From contig JAFRLH010000062.1 of assembly GCA_017431345.1 (NCBI GenBank), forward strand, positions 1 to 55,367: a stretch of DNA of 55,367 nucleotides, written 5' to 3'. Within the stretch, counting starts at the first letter, position 1; every line of letters begins with the position of its first letter. Below are positions 32,686 through 41,315 of the stretch, piece after piece. A program made the position numbers and the translations under genes. This DNA is from Lachnospiraceae bacterium (GTDB lineage: Bacteria > Bacillota > Clostridia > Lachnospirales > Lachnospiraceae). The notes under the pieces are model-generated. The model ran no database searches, was not told the origin of the DNA, and saw only the letters and a program-made list of their open reading frames with translations.

Positions 32686-34665
32686 ATGAGTCCTGAATTA
32701 TCCTGTTTATACGAGCTGACTGCAAATCTGAAAGAACATCGAAAGTATCGGCATCCCGTCCGCGAAGATCTCGCTTCCGCCTATGCTGCGGCAGGTCTCC
32801 CTCCGGAAGAACGCGTCATCCGCAGATTCGAATATCTGTGCAGAACCGAGACACCGGTCATTTTTCCCGGAGAAAGGATCTGCTTCCTGCGCACTTCGGA
32901 GAATCTTCCCGACCTGTTCACTCCCGAAGAATGGGACTCGATCAGGGAGAACCATTACATTCATGAGCTTGGTTTCCATTCCAACCTCTGTGCCGACTAT
33001 GAAAAGATCCTGCAGCACGGGCTGCTGGCATTCAGAACGGATACAAACGCCAGAAGCATAGACGCTTTGCTGGCACTGACGGAAAGATACCGGCAGGAAG
33101 CCCTGAAAAAAGGCCGGGAGGATATCGCTTCCGTCCTTTCGCGTGTTCCTGCTTACGGTGCCCGCACCTTACGGGAAGCCATGCAGTCTTTTCGTATCTT
33201 AAGTTTTGCACTCTGGCTCGAAGGCAATTATCACAACAACATCGGCCGTCTCGACAAATTCATGGGACCGTATATGGAATCCGACATTGAAAACGGCCTG
33301 CTGACCGAACAGGAAGCCTTTGATCTCCTTTGTGAGTTTTTCCTGACCTTTAACCGCGACAGTGATCTGTACCCCGGGGTCCAGCAGGGCGATAACGGAC
33401 AGAGTATGATGCTCGGAGCCCTTCCGGACCGGGAAAACGGCTTCTCCCGTTTTTCCATGCTGTGTCTTAAGGCGAGCCATGAACTGAAACTGATCGATCC
33501 CAAGATCAACGTCCGGGTAAACAAAGATACACCGGATGACATCTTCACTTCCTGCAGTGAACTGACAAAAGCCGGTCTCGGATTTCCGCAGTATTCCAAT
33601 GATGACGTAGTCATTCCCGGTCTGGAAGCACTCGGCTATTCACCGGAAGACGCCTCTGACTATACGGTTGCCGCCTGCTGGGAATATATCATCCCCGGCG
33701 TCGGCGGAGATATTCCGAATATCTGTGCGCTGTCATTTCCCGGCATCGTCGATACCTGCCTTCACAGGGATCTGCCCGGTTGTAAGACGATGACCGATTT
33801 TCTCGGGTGCATAAAAGAAGAGATCCGCCGGAAATGTGATGAACTGACGGATATCAGAAATGTCTGGTTTGTTCCCTCTCCGATGCTGTCAACCATGATG
33901 GATTATGAAAACGGCGTTCCACGCTACCGGAATTTCGGTATGCACGGTGTCGGCGCTTCCACTGCGGTGGATTCCCTGACTGCCATAGAAAAGTATGTGT
34001 TTGACGAAGAAACGGTAAGCGCAGCTGAACTGATCGCTGCAGTGGATGAGGATTTTGCGAATGCCCCCGAGCTGCTCCATAAACTTCGCTTTGAGACGCC
34101 CAAACTCGGCTGCGATTCCGACCGGGCCGATGCACTTCTGGAATGGCTGCTCGGCACTTTTTCCGATGAACTTGCCGGAAGGCGCAATGAATACGGCGGG
34201 ATCTGGCGGGCCGGAACAGGATCTGCCATGTACTATCTCTGGTCAGCGGATGAGATCGGCGCGTCACCTGACGGACGCAGAAGAGGAGAACCTTTTGCAG
34301 CGAACTATTCCGTAAGCCTGTTCGCAAAACCGGAAGGCCCCTTCTCCGTACTGGCATCCATGACAGCGCCGGATCTGAAGAAAGTGATCAACGGCGGGCC
34401 GCTTACACTGGAATTCCATCAATCGATGTTCAACACCCCCGAAGCAGTTTATCAGGTCGGACAGTTCGTCAAACGGTTCATTACCCTTGGCGGCCATCAG
34501 CTTCAGCTGAATGCTGTCAATGCTGAAACGCTGAAAGACGCAAAAGCCCATCCCGAAAAATATCCTCATCTGATCGTACGGATCTGGGGCTGGAGTGCCT
34601 ATTTCACCGAACTGGAAGAAGCCTATCAGGATCATGTCATAAGAAGGCAGGAATACTGTCTGTGA
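32686..34665 (+). CDS. glycyl radical enzyme, pyruvate formate-lyase family (GRE1)
   Basis: This is an oxygen-sensitive radical enzyme of 659 residues, short for the family (usually 750-850). The thiyl-radical Cys331 sits in VAACWEY with Glu333 in the CxE position, as in eliminase/dehydratase-type GREs rather than true pyruvate formate-lyase (Cys-Cys). The glycyl radical site is Gly635 in VRIWGWSAYF, followed by QDHVIRRQ. The ATG at 32686 has GGAAAGGTGAT upstream. It is followed after 44 bases by its activase. Neighbouring kinases, aldolases and reductases suggest a phosphorylated or free polyol or sugar substrate, which is inferred. Confidence 0.88.
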   Translation: MSPELSCLYELTANLKEHRKYRHPVREDLASAYAAAGLPPEERVIRRFEYLCRTETPVIFPGERICFLRTSENLPDLFTPEEWDSIRENHYIHELGFHSNLCADYEKILQHGLLAFRTDTNARSIDALLALTERYRQEALKKGREDIASVLSRVPAYGARTLREAMQSFRILSFALWLEGNYHNNIGRLDKFMGPYMESDIENGLLTEQEAFDLLCEFFLTFNRDSDLYPGVQQGDNGQSMMLGALPDRENGFSRFSMLCLKASHELKLIDPKINVRVNKDTPDDIFTSCSELTKAGLGFPQYSNDDVVIPGLEALGYSPEDASDYTVAACWEYIIPGVGGDIPNICALSFPGIVDTCLHRDLPGCKTMTDFLGCIKEEIRRKCDELTDIRNVWFVPSPMLSTMMDYENGVPRYRNFGMHGVGASTAVDSLTAIEKYVFDEETVSAAELIAAVDEDFANAPELLHKLRFETPKLGCDSDRADALLEWLLGTFSDELAGRRNEYGGIWRAGTGSAMYYLWSADEIGASPDGRRRGEPFAANYSVSLFAKPEGPFSVLASMTAPDLKKVINGGPLTLEFHQSMFNTPEAVYQVGQFVKRFITLGGHQLQLNAVNAETLKDAKAHPEKYPHLIVRIWGWSAYFTELEEAYQDHVIRRQEYCL

Positions 34666-34709
34666 CCGCCCGCGGCGGTTCAGACACCGGCAGTCAGGAG
34701 ATGCGGGAA

Positions 34710-35465
34710 ATGGACGGCATACTATTCGATATCAAGCAGCTGGCGATCCATGACGGACCCGGACTGCGTACAACTGTCTTTTTCAAAGGCTGTCCGCTGC
34801 GATGCCGCTGGTGCCATAACCCGGAGGGACTTTCTCCGGCGCCGCAGCTGATGTATAAAAAAACCTCCTGTACGCATTGCGGTCTGTGCCGGAAGCCCTG
34901 CACGCATGAAGAATGCCGCCCGTTCGGAAGATGTCTTCATATCTGTCCGAACAATCTGCTGACCGTATCCGGCAGGCGGATCGGAGCTGAGGAACTTGCC
35001 GCCCGTCTGGCAAGAATCAACAGGATCTCGCACGGAGGCGTGACGTTTTCCGGCGGCGAGCCGCTGATGCAGGCGGCTTTCCTGAAGGAACTGATCCCGC
35101 TGATCCGGCCTTTTGTCCATGATCTGGCGATCGAAACATCAGGCTATGCGGATCCGTCGGTCTTTCATGAGATCACGGAAGAGATGGATCACATTTTCAT
35201 GGATATCAAGCTCGCGGATCCCTCCATGCACAGAGAGCATACCGGCGTTTCCAATGAACTGATCCTGCAGAATCTTACTTCCCTTTACGGAAGAACAAAC
35301 GTGACCATTCGCACACCGCTCATCCCCGGTATTACGGATACGCCGGAGAATCTTTCCGCAATCAAAAAGCTCATAAGAGATCTCCCTCATGAGCTTCTGC
35401 CTTATAATGAATTTTCTCCCGTAAAATATGAGATGCTCGGCATGGAATACCCGCTGAAACGGTAA
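34710..35465 (+). CDS. glycyl radical enzyme activase with ferredoxin insert
   Basis: This radical SAM enzyme installs the glycyl radical on GRE1. The SAM-cluster motif CPLRCRWC lies near residues 28-35 with NPEG after it. Six more cysteines (CTHCGLCRKPC onward to HICPNN) mark the inserted two-cluster region of eliminase-class activases. GGEPL and DIKLADPSMH are typical later motifs. A GTG at 34662 overlaps the GRE1 stop, but AGGAG at 34696-34700 points to the ATG at 34710 (251 residues). A terminator overlaps its stop codon. Confidence 0.9.
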   Translation: MDGILFDIKQLAIHDGPGLRTTVFFKGCPLRCRWCHNPEGLSPAPQLMYKKTSCTHCGLCRKPCTHEECRPFGRCLHICPNNLLTVSGRRIGAEELAARLARINRISHGGVTFSGGEPLMQAAFLKELIPLIRPFVHDLAIETSGYADPSVFHEITEEMDHIFMDIKLADPSMHREHTGVSNELILQNLTSLYGRTNVTIRTPLIPGITDTPENLSAIKKLIRDLPHELLPYNEFSPVKYEMLGMEYPLKR

Positions 35466-35480
35466 GCGGGTATTTTTTAT
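35446..35480 (+). terminator. terminator of GRE1-activase operon, overlapping the stop codon
   Basis: AATACCCGCT (35446-35455) pairs with AGCGGGTATT (35465-35474), a 10-bp stem with a 9-base loop, and TTTTATC follows. The left arm lies in the last codons of the activase. It also covers the 3' end of the convergent ROK gene. Confidence 0.88.
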
Positions 35481-36616
35481 CCTGCCAGGATCCTGTCAAA
35501 CACCACATCTGCTGCAGCCAGGATCCTGATCCCTGCATTGTTCGATGCGGATCTTACACGGACAGGCTGTCTGTTTCTTGTCAGGATCCTCTGATTGACA
35601 AGCTCTTCTATGACCGGTGACAGTTTGCCTGCTTCATACCAGATATCACCTGTCAGCAGTACGGTATCTATACTGATCAGATTGGTAAGGGTAACGATGC
35701 CTGCGCTCAGATATTCAGCTTCCTGGTACATGATCTCCACGGCGTCTTCGTCCCTGCCGATATTATTCATCAGTTCTTCCCAGTTTCTGTAACCTGTTCC
35801 ATACAGAATGTGCGGCATGGCCGCGTAGGCTTCCAGACAGCCTATATTTCCGCATGAGCATTTTCTGCCATGCATATCGATGGAAACATGCCCGATCTCA
35901 CTGGTATAATAACCGGCGCCCTTCAGGATCTTTCCCTTTGATATCACGCCGGATCCGACACCGGAATCGACCAGAAGCAGAAGAAAGTTCTCGCTGCCGC
36001 CCGCTTCCGGCTTTCCCTGATGATATCTCGCAAGGCAGGTCGCATTGTTCTCCAGAAAAACGGGAAGTCCCAGTGCCTCTGAAAGTGCCGGTCCGATGAG
36101 AGTATTATGCCACAGATCGAATCTCGGAGGATTCAGGATCTCTCCGCCTTCGCCGTTCAGGGGACCGGGTGCCGAGATCCCGATGCCGAGGATCTTTTTC
36201 TGTTCAATGCCTGATCGTTCGATCAGATCTGACACAGCGCTTCCGAGAAAATTCAGTTTTCTTCCCGGAACGATGTCATTCAGTTTTACTTCATCCTGAA
36301 TGACAAGATTCTCCGTCATATTCGTGATCCCGATGGAACATCCGTCGCGGTTAAGATAGATCCCGACCGCATACCCGGCCTCGGGATTGATCCGGAGCGG
36401 TGTCGGCGTTCTTCCCCGCATCCCCGCTACCGGTTCCATTTCGACAATGATCCCTTCCTCGATCAGCTCAGCGGTGATCAGGGAAGCCGCTGCCCTCGTA
36501 AGCCCCATTCGCCTTGCCAGTTCGGCTCTGGAGAGCGGTTCTTTCCTTAAAAGCCTTAACAGAAGATTCCGGTTGTATTTTTTTGTGTATTCCGCATTTC
36601 TTGTTCTGATTGCCAT
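35477..36616 (-). CDS. ROK family transcriptional regulator
   Basis: An N-terminal winged HTH (SRAELARRMGLTRAAASLI, about residues 28-46) is joined to a ROK sugar-kinase-like domain. That domain has GIGISAPGPLNGEGG, LENNATCLA and the zinc motif CSCGNIGCLEAYAA. In XylR/NagC-type repressors the ROK domain senses a sugar. The start at 36616 follows GGGG; an earlier ATG adds seven non-conserved residues. It lies between the two glycyl radical enzyme operons and is the prime candidate to bind the repeated palindromes of the island. Its own promoter is consensus-like. Confidence 0.9.
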   Translation of the reverse strand: MAIRTRNAEYTKKYNRNLLLRLLRKEPLSRAELARRMGLTRAAASLITAELIEEGIIVEMEPVAGMRGRTPTPLRINPEAGYAVGIYLNRDGCSIGITNMTENLVIQDEVKLNDIVPGRKLNFLGSAVSDLIERSGIEQKKILGIGISAPGPLNGEGGEILNPPRFDLWHNTLIGPALSEALGLPVFLENNATCLARYHQGKPEAGGSENFLLLLVDSGVGSGVISKGKILKGAGYYTSEIGHVSIDMHGRKCSCGNIGCLEAYAAMPHILYGTGYRNWEELMNNIGRDEDAVEIMYQEAEYLSAGIVTLTNLISIDTVLLTGDIWYEAGKLSPVIEELVNQRILTRNRQPVRVRSASNNAGIRILAAADVVFDRILAG

Positions 36617-36639
36617 ATCTGCCCCGGTGCCCGACAATA

Positions 36640-36698
36640 CTGTCAGCTTCTTAACAATTAATTAATTGGATTATATTACAGTCCCAAAACCATGTCAA
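36640..36698 (-). promoter_or_regulatory. promoter of the ROK regulator with half-site downstream
   Basis: On the minus strand TTGACA (36698-36693) and TATAAT (36675-36670) are exactly 17 bases apart. Just downstream lies ATTGTTAA (36658-36651), then CTGACA, a one-and-a-half copy of the island operator with a spacer one base short. An AT palindrome (AATTAATTAATT) partly overlaps. Autorepression is plausible. Confidence 0.6.
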
Positions 36699-36736
36699 TT
36701 TTCCCTGCTGCAAATCATGATTCAGGCATTTTTTAT

Positions 36737-36778
36737 TTTGTTAATTCATTTGACATTTGCGCATTGCTTTGCTATCAT
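36737..36778 (+). promoter_or_regulatory. operator-promoter of the activase2-GRE2-kinase operon
   Basis: TTTGTTAA-TTCAT-TTGACATT (36737-36757) carries the -35 box TTGACA in its right half. The -10 box TATCAT (36773-36778) follows after 17 bases. This arrangement recurs at 48.2, 50.6 and 52.9 kb. Confidence 0.65.
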
Positions 36779-36800
36779 TCATTATATAAGGAAGGGAAAA

Positions 36801-37529
36801 ATGAAACTCAATATCTTTCAAAAAGGTTTTAATTACTCTCAGGACGGCCCCGGAAACCGTCTGATCTACCATCTTTCCGGGTGCAATATGCGTTGCCCGT
36901 GGTGTTCCAATCCGGAAGGCCTGAAGCCTTCCGCCGGAAGCCCCTATACCGTCGAAGAACTGACCGGGGAGGTCTTGCGAAGCAGCATGCTTTTTTTTGA
37001 TGGCGGCGGGCTTACGCTTACAGGAGGAGAGTTCAGTCTCCAGCTGCCCGCAGCGTCAGCGCTGCTGGCTTCCGTTCACGGCAGCGGAATAGATACCTGC
37101 GTTGAGACGAACGGAACTGCCCCTGCCCTGCAGACAGTTTTTCCTTCACTCGATCACCTGATCATTGACGTGAAGCATTATGATGAGAACCGCCTGTCTG
37201 CAGTATGCGGAGCCGGACTGAAAAACACGCTTTCCAATCTGGCCTGTGCACTGGATTTAAAAATGGATGTGCTGATCAGGATCCCTCTGATCGGAGGATT
37301 CAATGCTTCTCCGGAGGACGCCGCACGGTTTGCAGAATTGTTCTGCAGTCTGGACGTGCCCGGCCATGCACGGGTCGAAGTCCTGAAATACCACGAATTC
37401 GGAAAAGACAAATATCAAAAACTCGGCCTTCCGTACACGATGACAGAAGAGGCTTTTATATCAACGGAGTGTTTTCACACATTCAGGGATATTCTGGTCT
37501 CCCATGGAATAGAACCTGCAACAACCTGA
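36801..37529 (+). CDS. glycyl radical enzyme activase without ferredoxin insert
   Basis: This is a radical SAM protein of 242 residues with the CNMRCPWCSNPEG cluster motif near 28-40. Unlike the first activase, it goes directly to VEELTGEVL without the extra cysteines, as in PFL-activase-like short forms. TLTGGEF and IDVKHYD motifs follow. It starts after AAGGAAGGG and lies 19 bases before GRE2, its presumed target. It is the first gene of a three-gene operon. Confidence 0.88.
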   Translation: MKLNIFQKGFNYSQDGPGNRLIYHLSGCNMRCPWCSNPEGLKPSAGSPYTVEELTGEVLRSSMLFFDGGGLTLTGGEFSLQLPAASALLASVHGSGIDTCVETNGTAPALQTVFPSLDHLIIDVKHYDENRLSAVCGAGLKNTLSNLACALDLKMDVLIRIPLIGGFNASPEDAARFAELFCSLDVPGHARVEVLKYHEFGKDKYQKLGLPYTMTEEAFISTECFHTFRDILVSHGIEPATT

Positions 37530-37548
37530 ATCCCGGAGGAATCTCATC

Positions 37549-39924
37549 ATGAAACTGTTTGAAAATACCACCACAGACTATATTTCAGCGCTTGCCAAAG
37601 ATCTTTACAATGAAGAACGCGAAGAACACAAGATCCTGAACGGATGGCTGCTTTCCCGCGAGACTGCGCTTGACACAGCGGAAACGCTGAAGGACGTTCC
37701 TGCGGAGATGCGTGCTGCAGAAGAACTGGAAAAGATCATTGAGACCATGCCGCTTGAGATCAGCCGGTATGCTGTCTTTGCCGGCACACAGCGGGATGCC
37801 TTTGCAGCAAGCTATGCGCTGATCAATCCTGCCTTCCAGGTAGAAACATTTAAAGGCTACTGCGATCCGCTGGAGGTTTACAATTTTGCCAGTCCCGACG
37901 GTGATGTTACGACCGAACGCATTGAGAACATGCGCCGCAGAATGGCTGAGACAGACTGGGTCAGATCACTTAACGCCGTATATTCCGAGAACAATGTTTA
38001 TACGGATGAGGTAGCTTTTTTCGTAGAGCATGTCACCGGCCATGTCGTTCCGGATTTCAGACAGGCGCTTAAGCACGGTGTTCTTTATCTTATCGATGAG
38101 ATAGACGGCAGACTGAAAGATCCCTCCATACCGAAGAAAAAACGCATCAATTATGAAGCAATGAAAACGGCTCTTTCCTGTTGTGTCACCCTTGCCCGCA
38201 GATATTCCGATCTGGCCGGTTCCATGGCGCTTTCCGCGGCGGGAGAAGCCCGGGCACGGCTTGAAATGATGCGGGATAATCTTCTCAAAGTTCCTGCGTA
38301 CGGCGCAGGCTCCCTCATGGAAGCCCTGCAGTCCTATCTGATCCTGTGGCAGGTCATGTGTATAGAGCAGGCGCCGAATCCTTTCGCTTTTTCCGTAGGA
38401 AATGCTGACCGGATCTTTGAACCGTACAGGCAGATGGACAATGCTTCCAGGGAGGAAGCCGCCGCTCTTTTCAAACATTTTCTTGTATTCTATAATGTAG
38501 GCGAGCGGTCCTGGGCAATCTCGCAGAACGTCCTTCTTGGCGGCCGCGATCTTTCCGGGAACGATCTTACGAATCCCATGACGTATGCGATCCTGGATGC
38601 CTATTATGATATGATCCTGCCCCAGCCGATCCTGTCCGTAAAGCTGCACAGGAACACGCCGGAAGAATTCTATGCAAGTCTCGGCAGATTTCTTTTTACC
38701 CCCGGCTGCCTTACGCCGTCCTTCTTCAATGACGACAGTCTTTTTGAAACGCTGAAGGAGCACGGGATCGCGGAAGAAGATCTTCCGGATTATTCCGTAG
38801 CCGGCTGTCAGGAACCGCTGATCATGGGAAAGGACAACGGGAATACGACCAACAGCTGGCTCAACCTCGGAAAGATCCTGGAACTGACCCTGAACGATGG
38901 TGCATCCATGCTGACGGGTCATCAGATCGGCGTAAAGACCGGAAAGAGTACGGAGGAAATCCTGGCCGGCCTGAAAGAGAATTTCTACACCAACTGTGAA
39001 TTTTATATTGACAAAATGTGCGAGGCTGCAAACGGTGCATCCAGGGCGCTCTCTCTTCTTCCGGTACCGTTCCTTTCCTGTTTCATGGGCGGGATCGATA
39101 CCGGGATCGACATGAGGGATCCCGAAGAACAGGGGACCAGATACAACGGCAGCGGATGTCTGATCCACGGGCTTTCCACCGCAGCCGATTCCCTGATCGC
39201 CGTGGAGCATCTGCTCCGGGAAAGGCCGGAAGACGCCGGCCGGCTCATCGATGCACTGAAAGCGGATTTCAGGGGATATGAAGACCTGAAGGAATACCTC
39301 AGCGCGTGCCCGAAATACGGCAACAATATCCCGGAAGTTGATCTCGAAACAGCGGAGATGGCGGAGAAAATCTCTCAGATGGTCCGGGCCAGGAAAAACT
39401 ATCTGGGGAATCCTTTCCGTCCGGACTGGAGCTCGCCTTCCACCCATCTGCTGTACGGTTACTGGGTAGCCGCGACGCCTGACGGACGTTCTGCCAGAGA
39501 TATGCTGAATTACGGAGTCGATCCTCTTTACGGGACATCTGATTCCGGGCTTGGCTTCAGAGTCCTTTCGATGATGCACCTGCCTTACCGGGAAATGAAC
39601 GGAGGCATGGCCTGTCATTTCGGGATCGATCCGAAATTCTTCACCGGCAGTTCTTTCGAAGAAAAGGGCATCCAGTTCCGGGACAGGGTCATGAAACCGC
39701 TGTTCTTCAACCCAAAGCTTGACGGACGCGCCCCCTTCTACCTGTATGTCAATGTAACAACAGCCGAGACCTTAAGAAAAGTGCTGGCAGAGCCGAAGAA
39801 ATATGCTCCGAACGGCGTATATATCATGCGCATCCACGGAACATTTGTGAATTTCCTGGATCTGTCCCCGGCGATCCAGCAGGATATCATCACCCGGCTC
39901 GATCCCATGTCGACCGCCTGTTAA
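37549..39924 (+). CDS. glycyl radical enzyme, divergent (GRE2)
   Basis: This 791-residue PFL-superfamily protein has the thiyl Cys420 in VAGCQEPLIMGKDNGN, with Glu422 in CxE position. The C-terminal loop reads MRIHGTFVNF then IQQDIITR. Gly764 is the radical site, and the spacing and VNF/QQDIITR residues resemble true pyruvate formate-lyase. However, the usual aromatic residue after the Gly is Thr. GRE1 and GRE2 are only distantly alike. The ATG follows CGGAGGA. With an FGGY kinase 15 bases downstream, the substrate may be a polyol, sugar or sugar acid. Confidence 0.87.
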   Translation: MKLFENTTTDYISALAKDLYNEEREEHKILNGWLLSRETALDTAETLKDVPAEMRAAEELEKIIETMPLEISRYAVFAGTQRDAFAASYALINPAFQVETFKGYCDPLEVYNFASPDGDVTTERIENMRRRMAETDWVRSLNAVYSENNVYTDEVAFFVEHVTGHVVPDFRQALKHGVLYLIDEIDGRLKDPSIPKKKRINYEAMKTALSCCVTLARRYSDLAGSMALSAAGEARARLEMMRDNLLKVPAYGAGSLMEALQSYLILWQVMCIEQAPNPFAFSVGNADRIFEPYRQMDNASREEAAALFKHFLVFYNVGERSWAISQNVLLGGRDLSGNDLTNPMTYAILDAYYDMILPQPILSVKLHRNTPEEFYASLGRFLFTPGCLTPSFFNDDSLFETLKEHGIAEEDLPDYSVAGCQEPLIMGKDNGNTTNSWLNLGKILELTLNDGASMLTGHQIGVKTGKSTEEILAGLKENFYTNCEFYIDKMCEAANGASRALSLLPVPFLSCFMGGIDTGIDMRDPEEQGTRYNGSGCLIHGLSTAADSLIAVEHLLRERPEDAGRLIDALKADFRGYEDLKEYLSACPKYGNNIPEVDLETAEMAEKISQMVRARKNYLGNPFRPDWSSPSTHLLYGYWVAATPDGRSARDMLNYGVDPLYGTSDSGLGFRVLSMMHLPYREMNGGMACHFGIDPKFFTGSSFEEKGIQFRDRVMKPLFFNPKLDGRAPFYLYVNVTTAETLRKVLAEPKKYAPNGVYIMRIHGTFVNFLDLSPAIQQDIITRLDPMSTAC

Positions 39925-39939
39925 AGATAAGGAAATGCT

Positions 39940-41271
39940 ATGAAGTATATTGGATTGGATATAGGCACCACGACGATCAGTGCCGCAGTCATTGACTGCG
40001 GCGCTTCGGATATTCCGGCACAGCCTGTATTTTACAGAACGGTGCCGAACAATGCGGCGCTTTCCGACGCTGATCCCCTGCGCCGTATACAGGACCCGGG
40101 AGCGATCATAAGAACCGCTGCAGATCTTCTGGACGATCTTCTTTCCCTGTATCCGGAAGTTTCCGGCATAGGCATTACCGGCCAGCAGCACGGTATTCTT
40201 TATACGGATAAGAACGGGGATGCCGTCAGTCCGCTGTATACCTGGCAGGATAAATGCGCGGACAATCCCTTTCAGAACGAAACTACGTATGCCGCGTATC
40301 TGACAGACATTTCCGGCGCCATGCAGGCTTCCGGCTATGGAAATGTTACTCATTTTTATCAGCAAAGCACCGGCTGTGTCCCGCAGGATGCAGCAAAGTA
40401 CTGCACTGTTCCGGATTACTTTGCCATGAAGATCACCGGACGCAGGGTACCGGCAGCCGATCCTTCCATGTCGGCAAGCCTGGGCATGTACGATCTCCGG
40501 TCCGGGGATTTCATGCGCGATGTCATGGAAAAGGCAGGATTCGATCTATCTCTTCTTCCCGAAAAAGCGACTGCTCCCGTCATCGGATATTACCGGGGCA
40601 TACCGGTAACTGCGGCGATCGGCGATAATCAGGCCAGCTTCATCGGCGGTACGGAGGCAGATATAAAGAGTATTCTTGTCAATGTGGGCACCGGAAGCCA
40701 GATCTCCATCTATACTGAGAAATACATGGAATGCTCCGGTCTTGAGACCAGGCCGTTCCCGCTTGGCGGATATCTGATCGTAGGCGCCTCCTTATGCGGA
40801 GGCAGAGCCTATGCGCTGTTAAACAAATTCTTTGAAGAGACTGCCCTGATGCTGGGCACAGACACAAATGACTGCTATGCGAATATGGCGGCACTTCTTG
40901 AAAAGAACCCGAAGCCGCAGAATATTCCCGTCTTTGACACCCGTTTCCAGGGAACACGCACTGATCCGACGCTGAAAGGCAGCATTACCGGACTTGACGC
41001 CAACAACTTTCACCCGCTGCATTTTATTTACGGAATGCTGGACGGCATCAGCAGCGAACTGTTTGATATGTTCACACTTTACAGAGACAGTCTCAGCGAA
41101 AGCGGTTCTTCACCGCTCCCTGCCAGTCTTTACGGTTCAGGCGGCGGGCTCCGGAAAAACCCTGCTCTGATCAAAAGCTTTGAAGAACATTTCGGACTGC
41201 CTCTGCACCTTTCCGCCTTTCAGGAAGAAGCCGCTTCCGGCGCTGCAGTCTATGCATCCCTGGTGATTTGA
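39940..41271 (+). CDS. FGGY family carbohydrate kinase, sedoheptulokinase-like
   Basis: This ATP-dependent sugar kinase of 443 residues has IGLDIGTTTISAAVID (phosphate 1) at the start and GIGITGQQHGILYTD with WQDKC in the sugar site. GDNQASFIGGTE, VNVGTGSQISIYT and YGSGGGLRKNP form the ATP site. The GQQHG and WQDKC pattern is nearer sedoheptulokinase/xylulokinase than glycerol kinase. It is third in the activase2-GRE2 operon, so it phosphorylates either the GRE substrate or its product. A bidirectional terminator follows. Confidence 0.88.
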   Translation: MKYIGLDIGTTTISAAVIDCGASDIPAQPVFYRTVPNNAALSDADPLRRIQDPGAIIRTAADLLDDLLSLYPEVSGIGITGQQHGILYTDKNGDAVSPLYTWQDKCADNPFQNETTYAAYLTDISGAMQASGYGNVTHFYQQSTGCVPQDAAKYCTVPDYFAMKITGRRVPAADPSMSASLGMYDLRSGDFMRDVMEKAGFDLSLLPEKATAPVIGYYRGIPVTAAIGDNQASFIGGTEADIKSILVNVGTGSQISIYTEKYMECSGLETRPFPLGGYLIVGASLCGGRAYALLNKFFEETALMLGTDTNDCYANMAALLEKNPKPQNIPVFDTRFQGTRTDPTLKGSITGLDANNFHPLHFIYGMLDGISSELFDMFTLYRDSLSESGSSPLPASLYGSGGGLRKNPALIKSFEEHFGLPLHLSAFQEEAASGAAVYASLVI

Positions 41272-41283
41272 GAACACAAAAAA

Positions 41284-41309
41284 ACTGCAGGAAATCTCCT
41301 GCAGTTTTT
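41284..41309. terminator. bidirectional terminator between convergent operons
   Basis: ACTGCAGGA (41284-41292) pairs with TCCTGCAGT (41297-41305). An A run stands on the left (41277-41284) and a T run on the right (41305-41309), so it can stop both the FGGY kinase and the aldo/keto reductase transcripts. Confidence 0.9.
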
Positions 41310-41315
41310 CATTCC

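Noticed and set aside
37966-39618. A 550-codon open frame on the minus strand opposite GRE2
   Set aside because: It mirrors the coding strand of a clear glycyl radical enzyme and its protein is not family-like.
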